64,000 bases of DNA from contig NC_015556.1 in assembly GCF_000213805.1 (NCBI RefSeq), positions 3,797,001 through 3,861,000 on the forward strand, read 5' to 3'. The position numbers were made by a program, and so were the translations under genes. The notes under the pieces are model-generated. The model was not told where the DNA came from, did not search any database, and worked only from the letters and a program-made list of their open reading frames with translations. The DNA comes from Pseudomonas fulva 12-X (GTDB taxonomy: Bacteria > Pseudomonadota > Gammaproteobacteria > Pseudomonadales > Pseudomonadaceae). Of the stretch, positions 1 through 9,932 are shown in pieces; within the stretch, counting starts at the first letter, position 1, and the number at the start of each line of letters is the position of its first letter.

Positions 1-3
1 ACC

Positions 4-30
4 GCTTCGCCCCGGGGCGGGGCTCCTACA
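4..30. repeat. REP-like palindrome (partial view at window edge)
   Basis: On the minus strand this reads GTAGGAGC followed by a GC-rich palindrome (CGCCCCGGGGCG at 8-19) and GAAGCGG. That is the usual GTAGGAGC-stem-GCGAA layout of Pseudomonas REP sequences. It sits about 50 bp upstream of the first gene. A partner REP may lie outside the window. Confidence 0.55.
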
Positions 31-81
31 GAGTGAATCGCGCGCTATCATCCGCGCACCCGGTCTTGCCAAGGAGCTTTC

Positions 82-789
82 GTGACCACCACCCCGCGCT
101 ACAAGGCCATCGAGGATTTTCTGCTCGAGCGCATCGGCAACGGTGACTACCCGCTGCATCACCAGATTCCCCCCGAAGAGCAGCTGGCCAGGGATTTTTC
201 GGTCAGCCGCATGACCGCCAACAAAGCCATCAACAACCTGGTGCAGCAGGGTTACCTGATTCGCCAGGCGGGCCTGGGCACCTTCGTCACCGACCGCAAG
301 TCCGAGTCCTCGCTGCACGAGGTGATGAACATCGCCGCCGAGGTGCGCGCCCGCGGTCACGCGTACTCCAATCGCATCCTGCGCAGCGAAGCCCTGGCCG
401 CCGATGACGAGGTGGCGCTGCGTCTGGGCCTGCGTATCGGCGCAGAGGTGTTTCACAGCATCCTCGTGCACCTGGAAGACGGCGTGCCGATCCAGCTCGA
501 GGATCGCTTCGTCAATCCACGCTGGGTGCCCCATTACCTGAGCAGCGACTTTTCCAAGCAGACGCCCAACGAAGTGCTGGTCGCCAGTTGCCCGATCAGT
601 GATGTGGAGCATGTGGTCGAGGCCGTGCACGCCGACGCCCGCACCGCCGAATGGCTGGATATCGCACCGGGCGCTGCGTGCCTGTCGATGATTCGCCGCA
701 CCTGGTCGGACGAGCACCTGATCAGCTACGTGCGCCTGATTCACCCGGGCGAGCGTTACAAGCTGCGCTCGAGCACCAAGCACCGCTGA
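82..789 (+). CDS. GntR/HutC-family transcriptional regulator (UTRA domain)
   Basis: A 235-aa DNA-binding regulator. Residues about 5-70 form a GntR winged helix (PPEEQLARDFSVSRMTANKA). Residues about 90-230 form a UTRA effector-binding domain with the HutC-like blocks FHSILVHLEDGVPIQLEDR, VEHVVEAV, RRTWS and LIHPG. The start is GTG at 82 with AAGGAG six bases upstream. It resembles the histidine-utilisation repressor HutC, but no hut gene lies to its right, so its targets are probably left of the window or elsewhere. Its stop abuts the stop of the convergent LysR gene. The family is clear; the ligand is unknown. Confidence 0.88.
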   Translation: MTTTPRYKAIEDFLLERIGNGDYPLHHQIPPEEQLARDFSVSRMTANKAINNLVQQGYLIRQAGLGTFVTDRKSESSLHEVMNIAAEVRARGHAYSNRILRSEALAADDEVALRLGLRIGAEVFHSILVHLEDGVPIQLEDRFVNPRWVPHYLSSDFSKQTPNEVLVASCPISDVEHVVEAVHADARTAEWLDIAPGAACLSMIRRTWSDEHLISYVRLIHPGERYKLRSSTKHR

Positions 790-1644
790 TCACAGCCGGA
801 AATGCTGATGAATGGCCTGGGCCAGCAGCTCCAGGGCTTCGTCGTGCTGCGCCTGGGCTGAGCGCAGGAACATCACCTCGTGCTCGGCAGCCAGGGGCAG
901 CTCCTCGACGATGCGCATGGCACTGGTCATCTTCGCGCGGTCCATCAAGGTGATCGCCAGGCCCGATTCGACACAGGCCCTGATGGCCTGGCTGGACGGG
1001 CTTTCCAGCACCACCCGCCAGGTGTGCCCCGCTGCTTTCAGGGCCTCCAGCATCAGGCTGCGGTACGGGCAGTCAGCAGCATGGATGGCCAGTGGGATGA
1101 CGCCCTTGGCAGGCTGCGCGCGGGACGTGGCCGCCACCCACACCGGCGTGGTGGCGACCAGCACCTGCGCCCTGGGCTCGCGCTGGCCCAACGGCAGGGT
1201 CAGCACCGCGCCGTGCAGCTTGCCGGCCTGCACCTGTTCGCGCAGCGAGTAGCTGGAGGCGGTCTTCACTTCCAGCACCACGTTGGGCCAGGCCGCCGCA
1301 AAGATCGGCAGGATGTCGCGAATCACGTGGGCGGCGTACTCGTCGGGTATCCCCAGGCGGATGCGCCCGGCCAGCCGCGGCCCATGCAGTTCGGCAAGCA
1401 CCCGGTCATGGGTGCTGAGCAGTTCGCTGGTCGAGTGCAGCAGCCGCTTGCCCAGCGTGGTCAGTGCCACCGACTGGTTGTCGCGGTCGAACAGCCGGCC
1501 GCCGGCGACCGCCTCTAGGCGCTGGATATGCACGCTGATCGCCGCCGGGCTCTTGTGCAGTTGCTCGGCAGCCGCCTTGAAGCGCCCGCTGCGCGCCACG
1601 GTGTGAAAGGTGCGGATCAGTTCGATGTCGAGCACAGCGCTCAT
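790..1644 (-). CDS. LysR-family transcriptional regulator
   Basis: A 284-aa regulator. The N-terminal LysR helix-turn-helix spans about residues 5-65 (IELIRTFHTVARSGRFKAAA, then SPAAISVHIQRLE), followed by a LysR substrate-binding domain to the C terminus. It is divergent from the EamA/DMT transporter at 1742 with about 97 bp between them. That arrangement is typical of a LysR protein controlling the neighbouring exporter gene, and this assignment is an inference from context. The inducer cannot be deduced. Confidence 0.88.
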   Translation of the reverse strand: MSAVLDIELIRTFHTVARSGRFKAAAEQLHKSPAAISVHIQRLEAVAGGRLFDRDNQSVALTTLGKRLLHSTSELLSTHDRVLAELHGPRLAGRIRLGIPDEYAAHVIRDILPIFAAAWPNVVLEVKTASSYSLREQVQAGKLHGAVLTLPLGQREPRAQVLVATTPVWVAATSRAQPAKGVIPLAIHAADCPYRSLMLEALKAAGHTWRVVLESPSSQAIRACVESGLAITLMDRAKMTSAMRIVEELPLAAEHEVMFLRSAQAQHDEALELLAQAIHQHFRL

Positions 1645-1741
1645 GATTCAAAAACTCCGAACGACTCATTCAATACATTTTGATTTATTAGATTATCCCG
1701 CTTTCTTAGCCTGGACCTACACCCTGCGTCCGGGATATGCC
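1645..1741. promoter_or_regulatory. LysR/EamA divergent promoter region
   Basis: The spacer is markedly AT-rich (about 1648-1705) compared with its surroundings, as expected of a divergent promoter. An imperfect dyad ATTCAA...TTTGAT at 1668-1684 could be a LysR operator. No convincing -35/-10 pair can be assigned by eye. Confidence 0.35.
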
Positions 1742-2707
1742 ATGTCTACGCAACAGACTGCTCGCCTTTGGCCCGTCGCCATTCCCCTGCTGCTGATCGA
1801 GGCAGCGCTGGTGGTGATCTGGAGTTCGGGCTTCATAGGCGCGCGCTTTTCCATCGACCACGCGCCGGCCATGCTGGTGGTGTTCTGGCGCAGCCTGCTG
1901 TTCGTGTTGCTGCTGGCGCCCTGGGCACTGCCCCGCCTGCGCCACGCCTCCCCTGCCACCCTGCTGCGCCACGCCGGTATCGGTTTGCTGGCGATGGGCG
2001 GCTACCTCGCTGGTGTGGTTCAGGGCATCGCCCTTGGCGTACCTGCCGGTCTCGCCGCCCTGCTGGCCGACCTGCTGCCCATCGGCGTTGCCCTGCTCAG
2101 CGTGCTGGTGCTGCGCCAGCGCCTGGGCTGGCAAACCTGGCTGGGTCTGCTCATCGGCCTGACGGGCGTGGTGCTGGTCACCTCGGATGCACTGGCCTGG
2201 GGCGATGCGCCGTTGTGGGTCTACGGCTTGCCGCTGCTGGGCATGCTGTCGCTGGCGATTGCCACCCTGTGGCAGAAACGCACCAAGGCCACGGCGTCGC
2301 TCGACCTGCTCGGCAACCTGTGGCTGCAGTGTTGTATCTGCTGCGTACCCTTCGCGCTGCTGGCCGCGCTGGACGGCAGCCTGGCGCCGGTGCCCTCGGG
2401 CGGCTTCGCCCTGAGCATCCTGTGGACGAGTATCTCCACCATCGGCGGCTACGGCCTGTACTGGCTGTGCCTGAAGCGCTCGACGCCGACCCGGGTAGCC
2501 AGCGTGCTGTACCTGAGCCCGGCGCTGACCCTGGTGTGGGCCTGGGCGATGTTCGGTGAACCGCTGTCCTGGCTGATGGGCCTGGGCACGGCTGTCTCGG
2601 GGCTGGGCCTCTGGCTGGTGATACGTAATGAGCGCAAACAAAACGATGACGAGCCCGCGGTGGCGAGCCCGTCATCGGCGACCATCAAAGCAGCTTGTCG
2701 AGGGTGA
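1742..2707 (+). CDS. EamA/DMT-family transporter (RhaT-like permease)
   Basis: A 321-aa inner-membrane protein with about ten hydrophobic helices and two EamA repeats (about residues 15-145 and 165-295). Motifs include VVIWSSGFIGARF in the first helix and WTSISTIGGYGLYW in the second repeat. The frame stays open upstream to 1610, but those residues are not membrane-like and overlap the LysR start, so ATG 1742 (MSTQQ) is chosen. It probably exports or imports a small metabolite, possibly an amino acid derivative; the substrate is unknown. The last 23 bp overlap the convergent oxidoreductase gene. Confidence 0.85.
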   Translation: MSTQQTARLWPVAIPLLLIEAALVVIWSSGFIGARFSIDHAPAMLVVFWRSLLFVLLLAPWALPRLRHASPATLLRHAGIGLLAMGGYLAGVVQGIALGVPAGLAALLADLLPIGVALLSVLVLRQRLGWQTWLGLLIGLTGVVLVTSDALAWGDAPLWVYGLPLLGMLSLAIATLWQKRTKATASLDLLGNLWLQCCICCVPFALLAALDGSLAPVPSGGFALSILWTSISTIGGYGLYWLCLKRSTPTRVASVLYLSPALTLVWAWAMFGEPLSWLMGLGTAVSGLGLWLVIRNERKQNDDEPAVASPSSATIKAACRG

Positions 2708-4876
2708 TGGGCAGTTGGCGGATGCGCTTGCCGGTGGCGTGATAGACGGCATTGGCGACCGCCGCGGCAACGCCGACGATACCGATCTCACCCACGCCCT
2801 TGGAGCCCAGCGGGTTGATGATGCTGTCGTTTTCCTCGACGAAGATCACCTCGATATCGCCGATATCGGCCTGCACCGGCACGTGGTAATCGGCCAGGTT
2901 GTGGTTCATGCAGCGGCCCAGGTCATGGTCGATCATCGCCTCCTCCTGCAGGGCCATACCAATGCCCCACACCACGCCGCCGAGAATCTGGCTGCGTGCG
3001 GTTTTCGGGTTGATCACCCGGCCCGCGGCGATGGCGCTGACCACCCGGGTGACGCGCACCGTACCCAGCGCTTCGTCCACCTGCACTTCGACGAACACCG
3101 CCGAATGGCTGGCACTGGCGTAGCGTTCACGCTGCTTGCCGGGCTGCGCCTGCACCTCGGCCTCCAGACTGCCGTGCCGAGCCAGTAGTGCGCTCAGCTC
3201 GACCGCTCGGCTGGCATCCTCACCCTGCTGCACGCGGCCTGCGCTGAAGCGCAGCGCCGCTCCATTGCTGAACGGCGCTTCGGGCCACTGTCGCGCCGCC
3301 TCGCAGAGTTTGTCGGCCAGGGCCAGGCACGCCTCGCGCACCGCACTGCCCACCGACGATACGGTGAACGAGCCGCCCTGCAGCGGCGCCTTGGGCAGGC
3401 TGGAGTCGCCGAGGCGGAATTCCACCTGGGACGGGTCCATGCCCAGCACGTCGGCGGCAATCTGGGTCATCACCGTGGCGGTGCCCGGGCCGATGTCGCA
3501 GGTCGCACTGGCGACGATCAGGCGGCCATCGGCGGTGAAGCTCGCGCGGGCGCTGGCCGGCATCTGCATGGCTTCCCACACGCCGGTCGCCATACCGTAG
3601 CCGATCAGTTGATTACCCTCGCGCATGCTGCGCGGCTGCGGGCTGCGCTTGCTCCAGCCGAAGGCCTCGGCGCCCTGCTGGTAGCAGGCACGCAGCTCCT
3701 TGCTGGAATAGGGTTTGCCCTCGTTCTGGTTGGTTTCGGCGTAGTTGGTCAGGCGCAATTGCACGGGGTCGACACCCGCCGCCCAGGCTAGCTCGTCCAT
3801 CGCCGACTCCAGGGCATAGAGCCCCGTCGCAGCGCCCGGCGCACGCATGTCCAGCGGCGTGTAGACGTCCAGCGGCGCCAGCCGATAAGCCAGGCGCACG
3901 TGATCGCAGTGATAGAGCATCCCCGACCATTCGGCGACGTGCTCGGTGAAGTCTTCGAAGCGCGAGGTCTGGGCGATCACCTCGTGCACCAGGCCCTGCA
4001 ACCTGCCACTTTCATCAGCGCCGAGCTGCAGGTGCTGCACCGCCCGCGGGCGATAGCCGAAGGTGAACATCTGCTGACGGGTCAGGGTCACGCGCACCGA
4101 TTGCTGCAACTTCAATGCGGCCATGGCGGCCAGCGGCAACTGGTACTGCGGGCGCAGACCGGAACCGAAGGCGCCGCCCACGAAGGATGATTTGATGCGC
4201 ACGCGGCTCGGGTCGAGCTTGAGCACATCGGCCAGATACCGCTGGCTGTTCTGCGGGCCCTGGGTCTTGTCGTGCACCAGCAGGCTGCCATCGGCCTGGT
4301 AGATCACCGTCGATGCATGGGGCTCCATGGGGTGGTGATACTCGCACGGCAGCTCATATTCCAGCTCCAGGCGCAGAGGCGCGCCGGCAATCACCCCATC
4401 GGCGTCGCCACGGGGCTTGGGCAGTTCGGCCGGCGCGGCGTGGGCCTCGCTGAGGGCTTCGCGCAGGTCGGTGGCATGGGGCTGCTGCTCGTAGCTGATG
4501 CGCACCAACGAGCCGGCATGACGGGCCAGCTCCAGGGTGTCAGCGACCACCAGCGCCACCGGCTGGCCGCTGTAGCGGATGCGCGCGTTGAACAGCGGGC
4601 GAAACGGCGAGCCGTCGGCGGCGTCGTCATCTTCGTAGCTCTCGTCGTCCTGGGCCATGGGCGGACGATTGAGGTGGCTGAGCACCAGCTTGACGCCAGG
4701 CAGCGCCAGGGCCGCCGAGTCATCGATGGCGGTGATGCGGCCGCGGGCGATCACGCTGCAGATCACGCTGCCGTGCAGCAGGTCATCGGCCGGATGCTCG
4801 GCGGCATAGCGCGCCTGGCCGCTGACTTTCAGCGGACCGTCGACGCGGTCCAGCGGCTGGCCGAGGGTTCGCGCGT

Positions 4877-4880
<4 letters not shown>
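2685..4880 (-). CDS. Molybdopterin-binding subunit of a PaoC/YagR-like aldehyde oxidoreductase
   Basis: A 731-aa large subunit of the xanthine oxidase family that binds the molybdenum cofactor. It begins with RVDGPLKVSGQARYAAEH, the usual family start. It carries the MoCo loop GGAFGSG and ends with the GSKGVGEIG motif, whose Glu (about residue 698) is the expected catalytic base. It is the last gene of a three-gene operon; its ATG overlaps the stop of the FAD subunit by ATGA. Similarity is closest to E. coli PaoC, an aromatic aldehyde oxidase, but the substrate is inferred only at family level. No signal peptide is visible. Confidence 0.9.
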
Positions 4881-5862
<982 letters not shown>

Positions 5863-5866
<4 letters not shown>

Positions 5867-6372
5867 GGGCGCACCGCCTGTTCGCTCTCGGGCAGCGCTT
5901 CTTCGATAGCGGCCAGGATGTTGCTGTAGGCGCCGCAGCGGCACAGGTTGCCGCTCATGCGCTCACGGATGTCGGCAGCGTTACCGACCCGCCCTTCATT
6001 AGCCAGGCCGACTGCCGAGCAAATCTGCCCAGGCGTGCAATAGCCGCACTGGAAGGCGTCGTGTTTGACGAAGGCGCGCTGCATCGGGTGCAGCTCGTCG
6101 CCATTGGCCAGGCCTTCGATGGTGGTCAGCTCGCGGCCATCGAGCATGACCGCCAGGGTCAGGCAGGCGTTGACCCGCCGGCCGTCCACCAGCACCGTGC
6201 AGGCGCCGCACTGACCGTGGTCGCAACCTTTCTTGGTGCCGACCAGGTCGAGCTGCTCACGAAGCAGGTCGAGGGCCGTGATCCAGGGATACACCTCGAC
6301 CTGGGTGGTGATGCCGTTCAACGACAGGGAAATCGTCCGGCGCTCGGCGCCAGCTGTGATGGTCTCGCTCAT
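5863..6372 (-). CDS. [2Fe-2S] subunit, PaoA/YagT-like, without a Tat signal
   Basis: A 169-aa small electron-transfer subunit. It has a plant-type ferredoxin cluster (CDHGQCGAC, then a fourth Cys in VNAC) and the second family cluster CGYCTPGQ...CRCG. It is the first gene of the operon. ATG 6372 has GAGGTAG about eight bases upstream. E. coli PaoA begins with a twin-arginine signal; this protein has none and upstream extension adds none, so the complex is predicted to be cytoplasmic. No PaoD/XdhC-like maturation factor is seen nearby. Confidence 0.9.
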
Positions 6373-6552
6373 GGGGCTACCTCGGTTCGTTCGGATGTCT
6401 CGTGCATCCGTTCAAAATCTGAGGTGAGCCCCGCCAAAAACGTTCAGGTTGGATAGCGACCGTAGAGCGGTTCGTTGAGGAAGCTGTTCACGACCTTTCT
6501 CGGCGACATTGATGAGGCGGTTACAAGGCAGAAGCAGCCAATCAGCGATTGG

Positions 6553-6574
6553 GTAGGAGGGGCTTTAGCCCCGA
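6553..6574 (+). repeat. REP-like element GTAGGAG + GGGGCT stem
   Basis: GTAGGAG is followed by a perfect stem, GGGGCT at 6559-6564 with AGCCCC at 6567-6572, then GAG. The pattern fits Pseudomonas REP sequences. It lies at the left edge of the long non-coding stretch between the PaoA-like gene and rsmJ. Confidence 0.55.
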
Positions 6575-6661
6575 GCTCTTAACGCCCCGCATGCGGTGCG
6601 TGAGCTGTAGTTTTCCATCGTTATCGCGTTGCTCATACGTCCGGTTCCGCTCTGACGAGCG

Positions 6662-6941
6662 GGTTTCTTTTGGCATCGCCCCAAAAGAAACCAAAAGGTC
6701 TAGCCCCGACATACGGCCCCAGCTTCGCTGGGGTTCCCTCGCTCCATCGTCGCTCCGAGGGCACGCCACGAAGGGCCATCCCTGGCCCATCGCGGCTCTC
6801 GCGGCATCCATGCCGCTCAACCCTCTCCACGACGATTCCACTCGGCCTCCTGAAGGGGCGATTGGTGTCGCCTGCTAATTTTTGGCATGAGGAGCACCAA
6901 AAAAGCAAAGCGGCCGAACGGCCACTTCCGCCACTTGGCGG
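6662..6941. repeat. Serial-hairpin non-coding element between the oxidoreductase operon and rsmJ
   Basis: The 608-bp gap 6373-6980 holds no convincing gene. Within it lie at least seven consecutive short perfect inverted repeats: 6662-6673/6681-6692 (GGTTTCTTTTGG, 12 bp), 6717-6723/6727-6733 (CCCCAGC), 6736-6741/6756-6761 (CCCTCG), 6773-6778/6783-6788 (GGGCCA), 6801-6807/6810-6816 (GCGGCAT), 6912-6916/6919-6923 (GGCCG) and 6928-6933/6936-6941 (CCGCCA). Open frames on both strands here (such as 6549-6878 plus and 6633-6908 minus) have low-complexity Arg/Pro/Ser-rich translations and are probably spurious. It looks like a dispersed repeat, but its copy number cannot be seen from one window. Confidence 0.55.
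6899..6923 (-). terminator. Probable rsmJ terminator
   Basis: Read on the minus strand, the GGCCG-TT-CGGCC stem (6912-6923) is followed by CTTTGCTTTTTT, giving a plausible rho-independent terminator about 60 bp beyond the rsmJ stop. It forms the right part of the serial-hairpin element. Confidence 0.5.
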
Positions 6942-6980
6942 CCAAGCGCTGAAGCCGAGGCGAAGGATCGTGAACAGGCC

Positions 6981-7760
6981 TTAAGGCGTGAGCTTCTTCA
7001 TCGGGTAGATGTCGTAACGGCTGGACTTGCCCTCCAGCGCGTAGCCCGGCTTGGCGCCCTCGATGACCGGCGCCTTGCGCGGGCGTTTGACCACCACGCG
7101 GTGGCTGGCGAGTTTGAGCGCCGCCTCGAGCAGTACCGGAGCATCCAGATCATCGCCGACGAAGGGACGGAACAGGCGCATCTCCTTCTTTACCAGGGCG
7201 CTCTTGTCGCGATGGGGGAACATCGGGTCGAGGTAGATCACTTGCGGCGCCTCGCCCTGCCAGCCGGCCATCAGCTCGATGGCGTTGCCCTGCAGCAGGC
7301 GCATGCGCGCGACGATACCTGCCACCTCGGCGTCCGCCGCCGCCCGCTGCAGGCCATCTTCGAGTAGCGCACCGATCAGCGGCTGGCGCTCGATCAGGTC
7401 GACCTGGCAACCCAGGCTGGCCAACACGAAGGCGTCGCGGCCCAGCCCTGCCGTGGCATCCAGCACCCGCGGGCGAATTCCCTGGGCGATGCCGACGGCC
7501 TTGGCGATCATCTGCCCGGCGCCGCCGCCGAACTGGCGACGGTGCGCCACCGCGCCCTCGACGAAATCCACCCGCACCGGCCCCGGCGCCTGGGGGCCCA
7601 GCTCGACCAGCTGCAAGCCAGCCTCGCCCAGTTGCAGCGCATAACCGGCCTCGCCGTCCAGCGGCAAGCCAAGGCGCTGCGCCCATTGCTGAGCGCCGGT
7701 TTGCAGATGCGGCGCCAGGGCCTCCATGCGAATGCGCACGTCGGGCTGTAGTTCACTCAT
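6981..7760 (-). CDS. rsmJ: 16S rRNA (guanine1516-N2)-methyltransferase RsmJ
   Basis: A 259-aa SAM-dependent methyltransferase of the YhiQ/DUF548 family, which methylates G1516 of 16S rRNA. The SAM site [19 protein letters not shown] lies at about residues 98-116, the acidic VDLIERQP follows, and the catalytic-type motif is YLDPMFPHR. The C terminus ([14 protein letters not shown]...SSRYDIYP) is also family-typical. Length matches E. coli RsmJ closely. It is transcribed alone, away from the 143-aa orphan gene. Confidence 0.93.
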   Translation of the reverse strand: MSELQPDVRIRMEALAPHLQTGAQQWAQRLGLPLDGEAGYALQLGEAGLQLVELGPQAPGPVRVDFVEGAVAHRRQFGGGAGQMIAKAVGIAQGIRPRVLDATAGLGRDAFVLASLGCQVDLIERQPLIGALLEDGLQRAAADAEVAGIVARMRLLQGNAIELMAGWQGEAPQVIYLDPMFPHRDKSALVKKEMRLFRPFVGDDLDAPVLLEAALKLASHRVVVKRPRKAPVIEGAKPGYALEGKSSRYDIYPMKKLTP

Positions 7761-7809
7761 TGCGGATCGTCCATCGATTCAGAAGTGGCAGCTTTCAAGC
7801 AGCCGGGGC

Positions 7810-7836
7810 TCAACTCGGGCCGACAGCAGCCGATAC
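7810..7836 (+). promoter_or_regulatory. Possible FliA (sigma-28) promoter upstream of the 143-aa gene
   Basis: TCAA at 7810-7813 and GCCGATAC at 7829-7836 are separated by exactly 15 bases. The flagellar sigma-28 consensus is TAAA-N15-GCCGATAA, and Pseudomonas sites often have TCAA. The predicted start would be about 30 bases before ATG 7873. Matches of this length can arise by chance in GC-rich DNA, so confidence is low. Confidence 0.35.
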
Positions 7837-7872
7837 CCAGGAAAGCGCTAGTTTGCCAGAGCCCGTCCTTCG

Positions 7873-8304
7873 ATGTTCGAAGTCATCTCCCGTATTCCCG
7901 GTGATACCGGGATCGCCGCCCAGAAAGCCGGTGCGCCATCAGCCGCCAGCGCGGCGCTGTACGACCAGATTCTGCGCAGCGTGCTACGCGAGATGGAAAG
8001 CGCCATCGCCCAGCACTCGGCGCCAGCACTTGTCACGTCTACGCCAACGGCAATGCCTGCCGATGAAGCGCCCATGCAGGGCATGCGCACCCTGGAAGAC
8101 GTGATGATGCAGCGCCAGTTCATCTGCTCGCTGAACGACGTGGGCACCGCCCTGCCCCTTGAAGAAATGGCGTTACAGCAGAACCTGCTGGCGCCGCCTG
8201 GCAATGCCGAGAACGCCGCGAGCAACCCGCTGCTGGAAGAATCCCTGGCGCCCTGGGAGCTGCTGATGGGCCAACTGACACTGCAGCAACGCCTGACGCG
8301 CTGA
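7873..8304 (+). CDS. Hypothetical protein, 143 aa
   Basis: I do not recognise this protein. It begins MFEVISRIPGDTG, has an Ala-rich first third with a helical stretch (ALYDQILRSVLREMESAIAQH), a Met-rich middle (PMQGMRTLEDVMMQRQ) and a helical C terminus (LAPWELLMGQLTLQQRLTR). It has no signal peptide, membrane segment or cysteine cluster; a single Cys occurs in FICSLND. Codon use is typical of the genome (GC-rich third positions), which supports it over the antisense frame 7848-8225. It stands alone between rsmJ (divergent) and the extensin-like gene (convergent). A sigma-28-like site upstream hints at a motility link, but this is speculative. Confidence 0.6.
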   Translation: MFEVISRIPGDTGIAAQKAGAPSAASAALYDQILRSVLREMESAIAQHSAPALVTSTPTAMPADEAPMQGMRTLEDVMMQRQFICSLNDVGTALPLEEMALQQNLLAPPGNAENAASNPLLEESLAPWELLMGQLTLQQRLTR

Positions 8305-8306
8305 AC

Positions 8307-8996
8307 TCAACGGCACATACGAAAACCGCCCATATCCAGGTGGAAGTGATCGCGGTGCGCGGCGTTGTAATCCGGCCCCAGGGTGGTGTTAAAACTGGAG
8401 CACGCCGCCTGCTGCACCTGGCGCAGGAATAGCGACTTGTCATCCTCGCCCGGCCAATCGCGCAGCACGCTGATGCGCCGGCCATCGGCCAGGCGAAAGC
8501 CGACGATATCCAGGGCATTGGCCGAGGCGTGCTGGCTGCGCCGCTGACTGCCGGCGATGGTTCGGCAGGCGAAGCTGCCAACGTGATCGACCTGCACCAC
8601 ACGCTGACCGAAGCGCTGTTCGGCTGCCGGCTGCAGGCCGTGGCGCTCGAACAGGGCGAAGGCGGCGGCGACCGGGCAGGTGGCGATAAAGCTGCTGCTC
8701 AGGCGCACCTCACTGCCCTGCACGCGTACCGTGTTGGACAGCGGGCAATCGGCGGCCGGTGTGCTGTCGGGTAGCGCGACATAGCGCAGCGCCGAGGTGT
8801 CGAGCACCGTACGGCACAGTTCGGGGTCGCCCTGCAGGCGACGCAGCTTGTAGGCGGTCAGCCAGTTGGGTGTGTCGCGCAGGTCGAGCGGCGCCCAGGG
8901 ATTCCAGCGCGGCGGCACGTCGATCCACTGGCGGTACAGCGCCAGCGGGCCGCCGACCACCACGAAGATCAACAGCGCGATCAGAAACTGCCGCAC
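8307..8996 (-). CDS. Extensin-like family protein, membrane-anchored
   Basis: A 229-aa protein of the bacterial extensin-like C-terminal family. One N-terminal hydrophobic segment (FLIALLIFVVVGGPLALY) suggests membrane anchoring or export. The C-terminal half has six cysteines and the motifs SQHASANALDIVGF and HRDHFHLDMG. The spaced His/Asp and HxH resemble zinc ligands of M15/LAS peptidases, so a wall-peptide hydrolase role is possible but unproven. The start is GTG 8996, one base after the TAG of the PEP-mutase-like gene, so the two are probably co-transcribed. The frame is open upstream to 9053 but only inside that gene. Confidence 0.8.
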   Translation of the reverse strand: MRQFLIALLIFVVVGGPLALYRQWIDVPPRWNPWAPLDLRDTPNWLTAYKLRRLQGDPELCRTVLDTSALRYVALPDSTPAADCPLSNTVRVQGSEVRLSSSFIATCPVAAAFALFERHGLQPAAEQRFGQRVVQVDHVGSFACRTIAGSQRRSQHASANALDIVGFRLADGRRISVLRDWPGEDDKSLFLRQVQQAACSSFNTTLGPDYNAAHRDHFHLDMGGFRMCR

Positions 8997-8997
8997 G

Positions 8998-9828
8998 CTA
9001 GCCCTTGAACAGATCGTTGATGGTGTCGAACGGCAGCGCCTGCCGGGCGCCACTCAGATCACCGCGCTCGGCCAGTCCGCTGGCCGCCTGCAGAAAGGCG
9101 CCGTAGGCGACGCGGGCCAGATTGGAGCCCAGGCTCACACGCCTGACGCCCAGTTGCGCCAGTTCATCCAGCGACAGCGTCAGGCTCGGCGAGCCGACCA
9201 GCACATTGACCGGTTTGGGCGCCACCGCCTCGACCACTGCCTTGATCTGTTCACGACTGGTCAGCCCTGGCGCGTAGAGCACGTCGGCGCCAGCCTCGGC
9301 GTAGGCCACCAGGCGGCGAATGGTGTCGTGCAGATCCGGGCGGCCATGCAGGAAGTTTTCCGCCCGGGCCGTCAGGGTGAAGGGAATGTCCAGCGCGCGA
9401 GCCGCCTCGACCGCAGCGCGAATTCGCTCGACGGCAAGTTCGAAGGGATAGATGGGCTCGTCCGCGCGGCCAGTGGCATCTTCGATGGAGCCACCGACCA
9501 GACCGACCTGCGCCGCCACCCGTACGGTCGCCGCACACGCCTCGGGCGAGTCGCCGTAACCATTTTCCAGATCGGCGACCACCGGCAGGGAAGTCGCCTC
9601 GACGATGGCGCGGGCATTGGCAAGCGCCTCGTCACGGCTCACCGCGCCTTCGGCATCACGGCGGCCCAGGGAAAAGGCCAGCCCGGCGCTGGTAGTAGCC
9701 AGGGCGTGAAAACCGAGCGCGGCGAGCATCTTCGCCGACCCGGCATCCCAGGGGTTGGGCAGAACCAGCAGTTCGGTTTGTTGGTGCAAAGCCCGCAGGC
9801 GTTCGGCACGTTCACGGTAGATGGACAT
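8998..9828 (-). CDS. Isocitrate lyase/PEP mutase family protein
   Basis: A 276-aa TIM-barrel enzyme of the isocitrate lyase/phosphoenolpyruvate mutase superfamily. Family features include LPNPWDAGSAKMLAALGF near the N terminus, a TTSAGLAFSLG strand, the metal-binding region VADLENGYG, GGSIEDATG and TARAENFL. It lacks the KKCGH lyase signature of true isocitrate lyases, so the reaction may be C-C or P-C bond cleavage on an unidentified 2-oxo or hydroxy acid. It is upstream of and nearly abuts the extensin-like gene, with no obvious functional link. Confidence 0.82.
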   Translation of the reverse strand: MSIYRERAERLRALHQQTELLVLPNPWDAGSAKMLAALGFHALATTSAGLAFSLGRRDAEGAVSRDEALANARAIVEATSLPVVADLENGYGDSPEACAATVRVAAQVGLVGGSIEDATGRADEPIYPFELAVERIRAAVEAARALDIPFTLTARAENFLHGRPDLHDTIRRLVAYAEAGADVLYAPGLTSREQIKAVVEAVAPKPVNVLVGSPSLTLSLDELAQLGVRRVSLGSNLARVAYGAFLQAASGLAERGDLSGARQALPFDTINDLFKG

Positions 9829-9932
9829 CGGCTGCTTCCCTTGCGTCGAGTGAGCGCTCAGGGTATCGGAGTTCGCAGCTTGGGGAGAAATTCACTGTTC
9901 CGCGATCCGGCGCAAGGCGAATCGGCGGGAGA

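Noticed and set aside
6549..6908. Overlapping ORFs on both strands in the serial-hairpin region
   Set aside because: No ribosome sites, Arg/Pro/Ser-rich translations, and the DNA is explained by consecutive hairpins.
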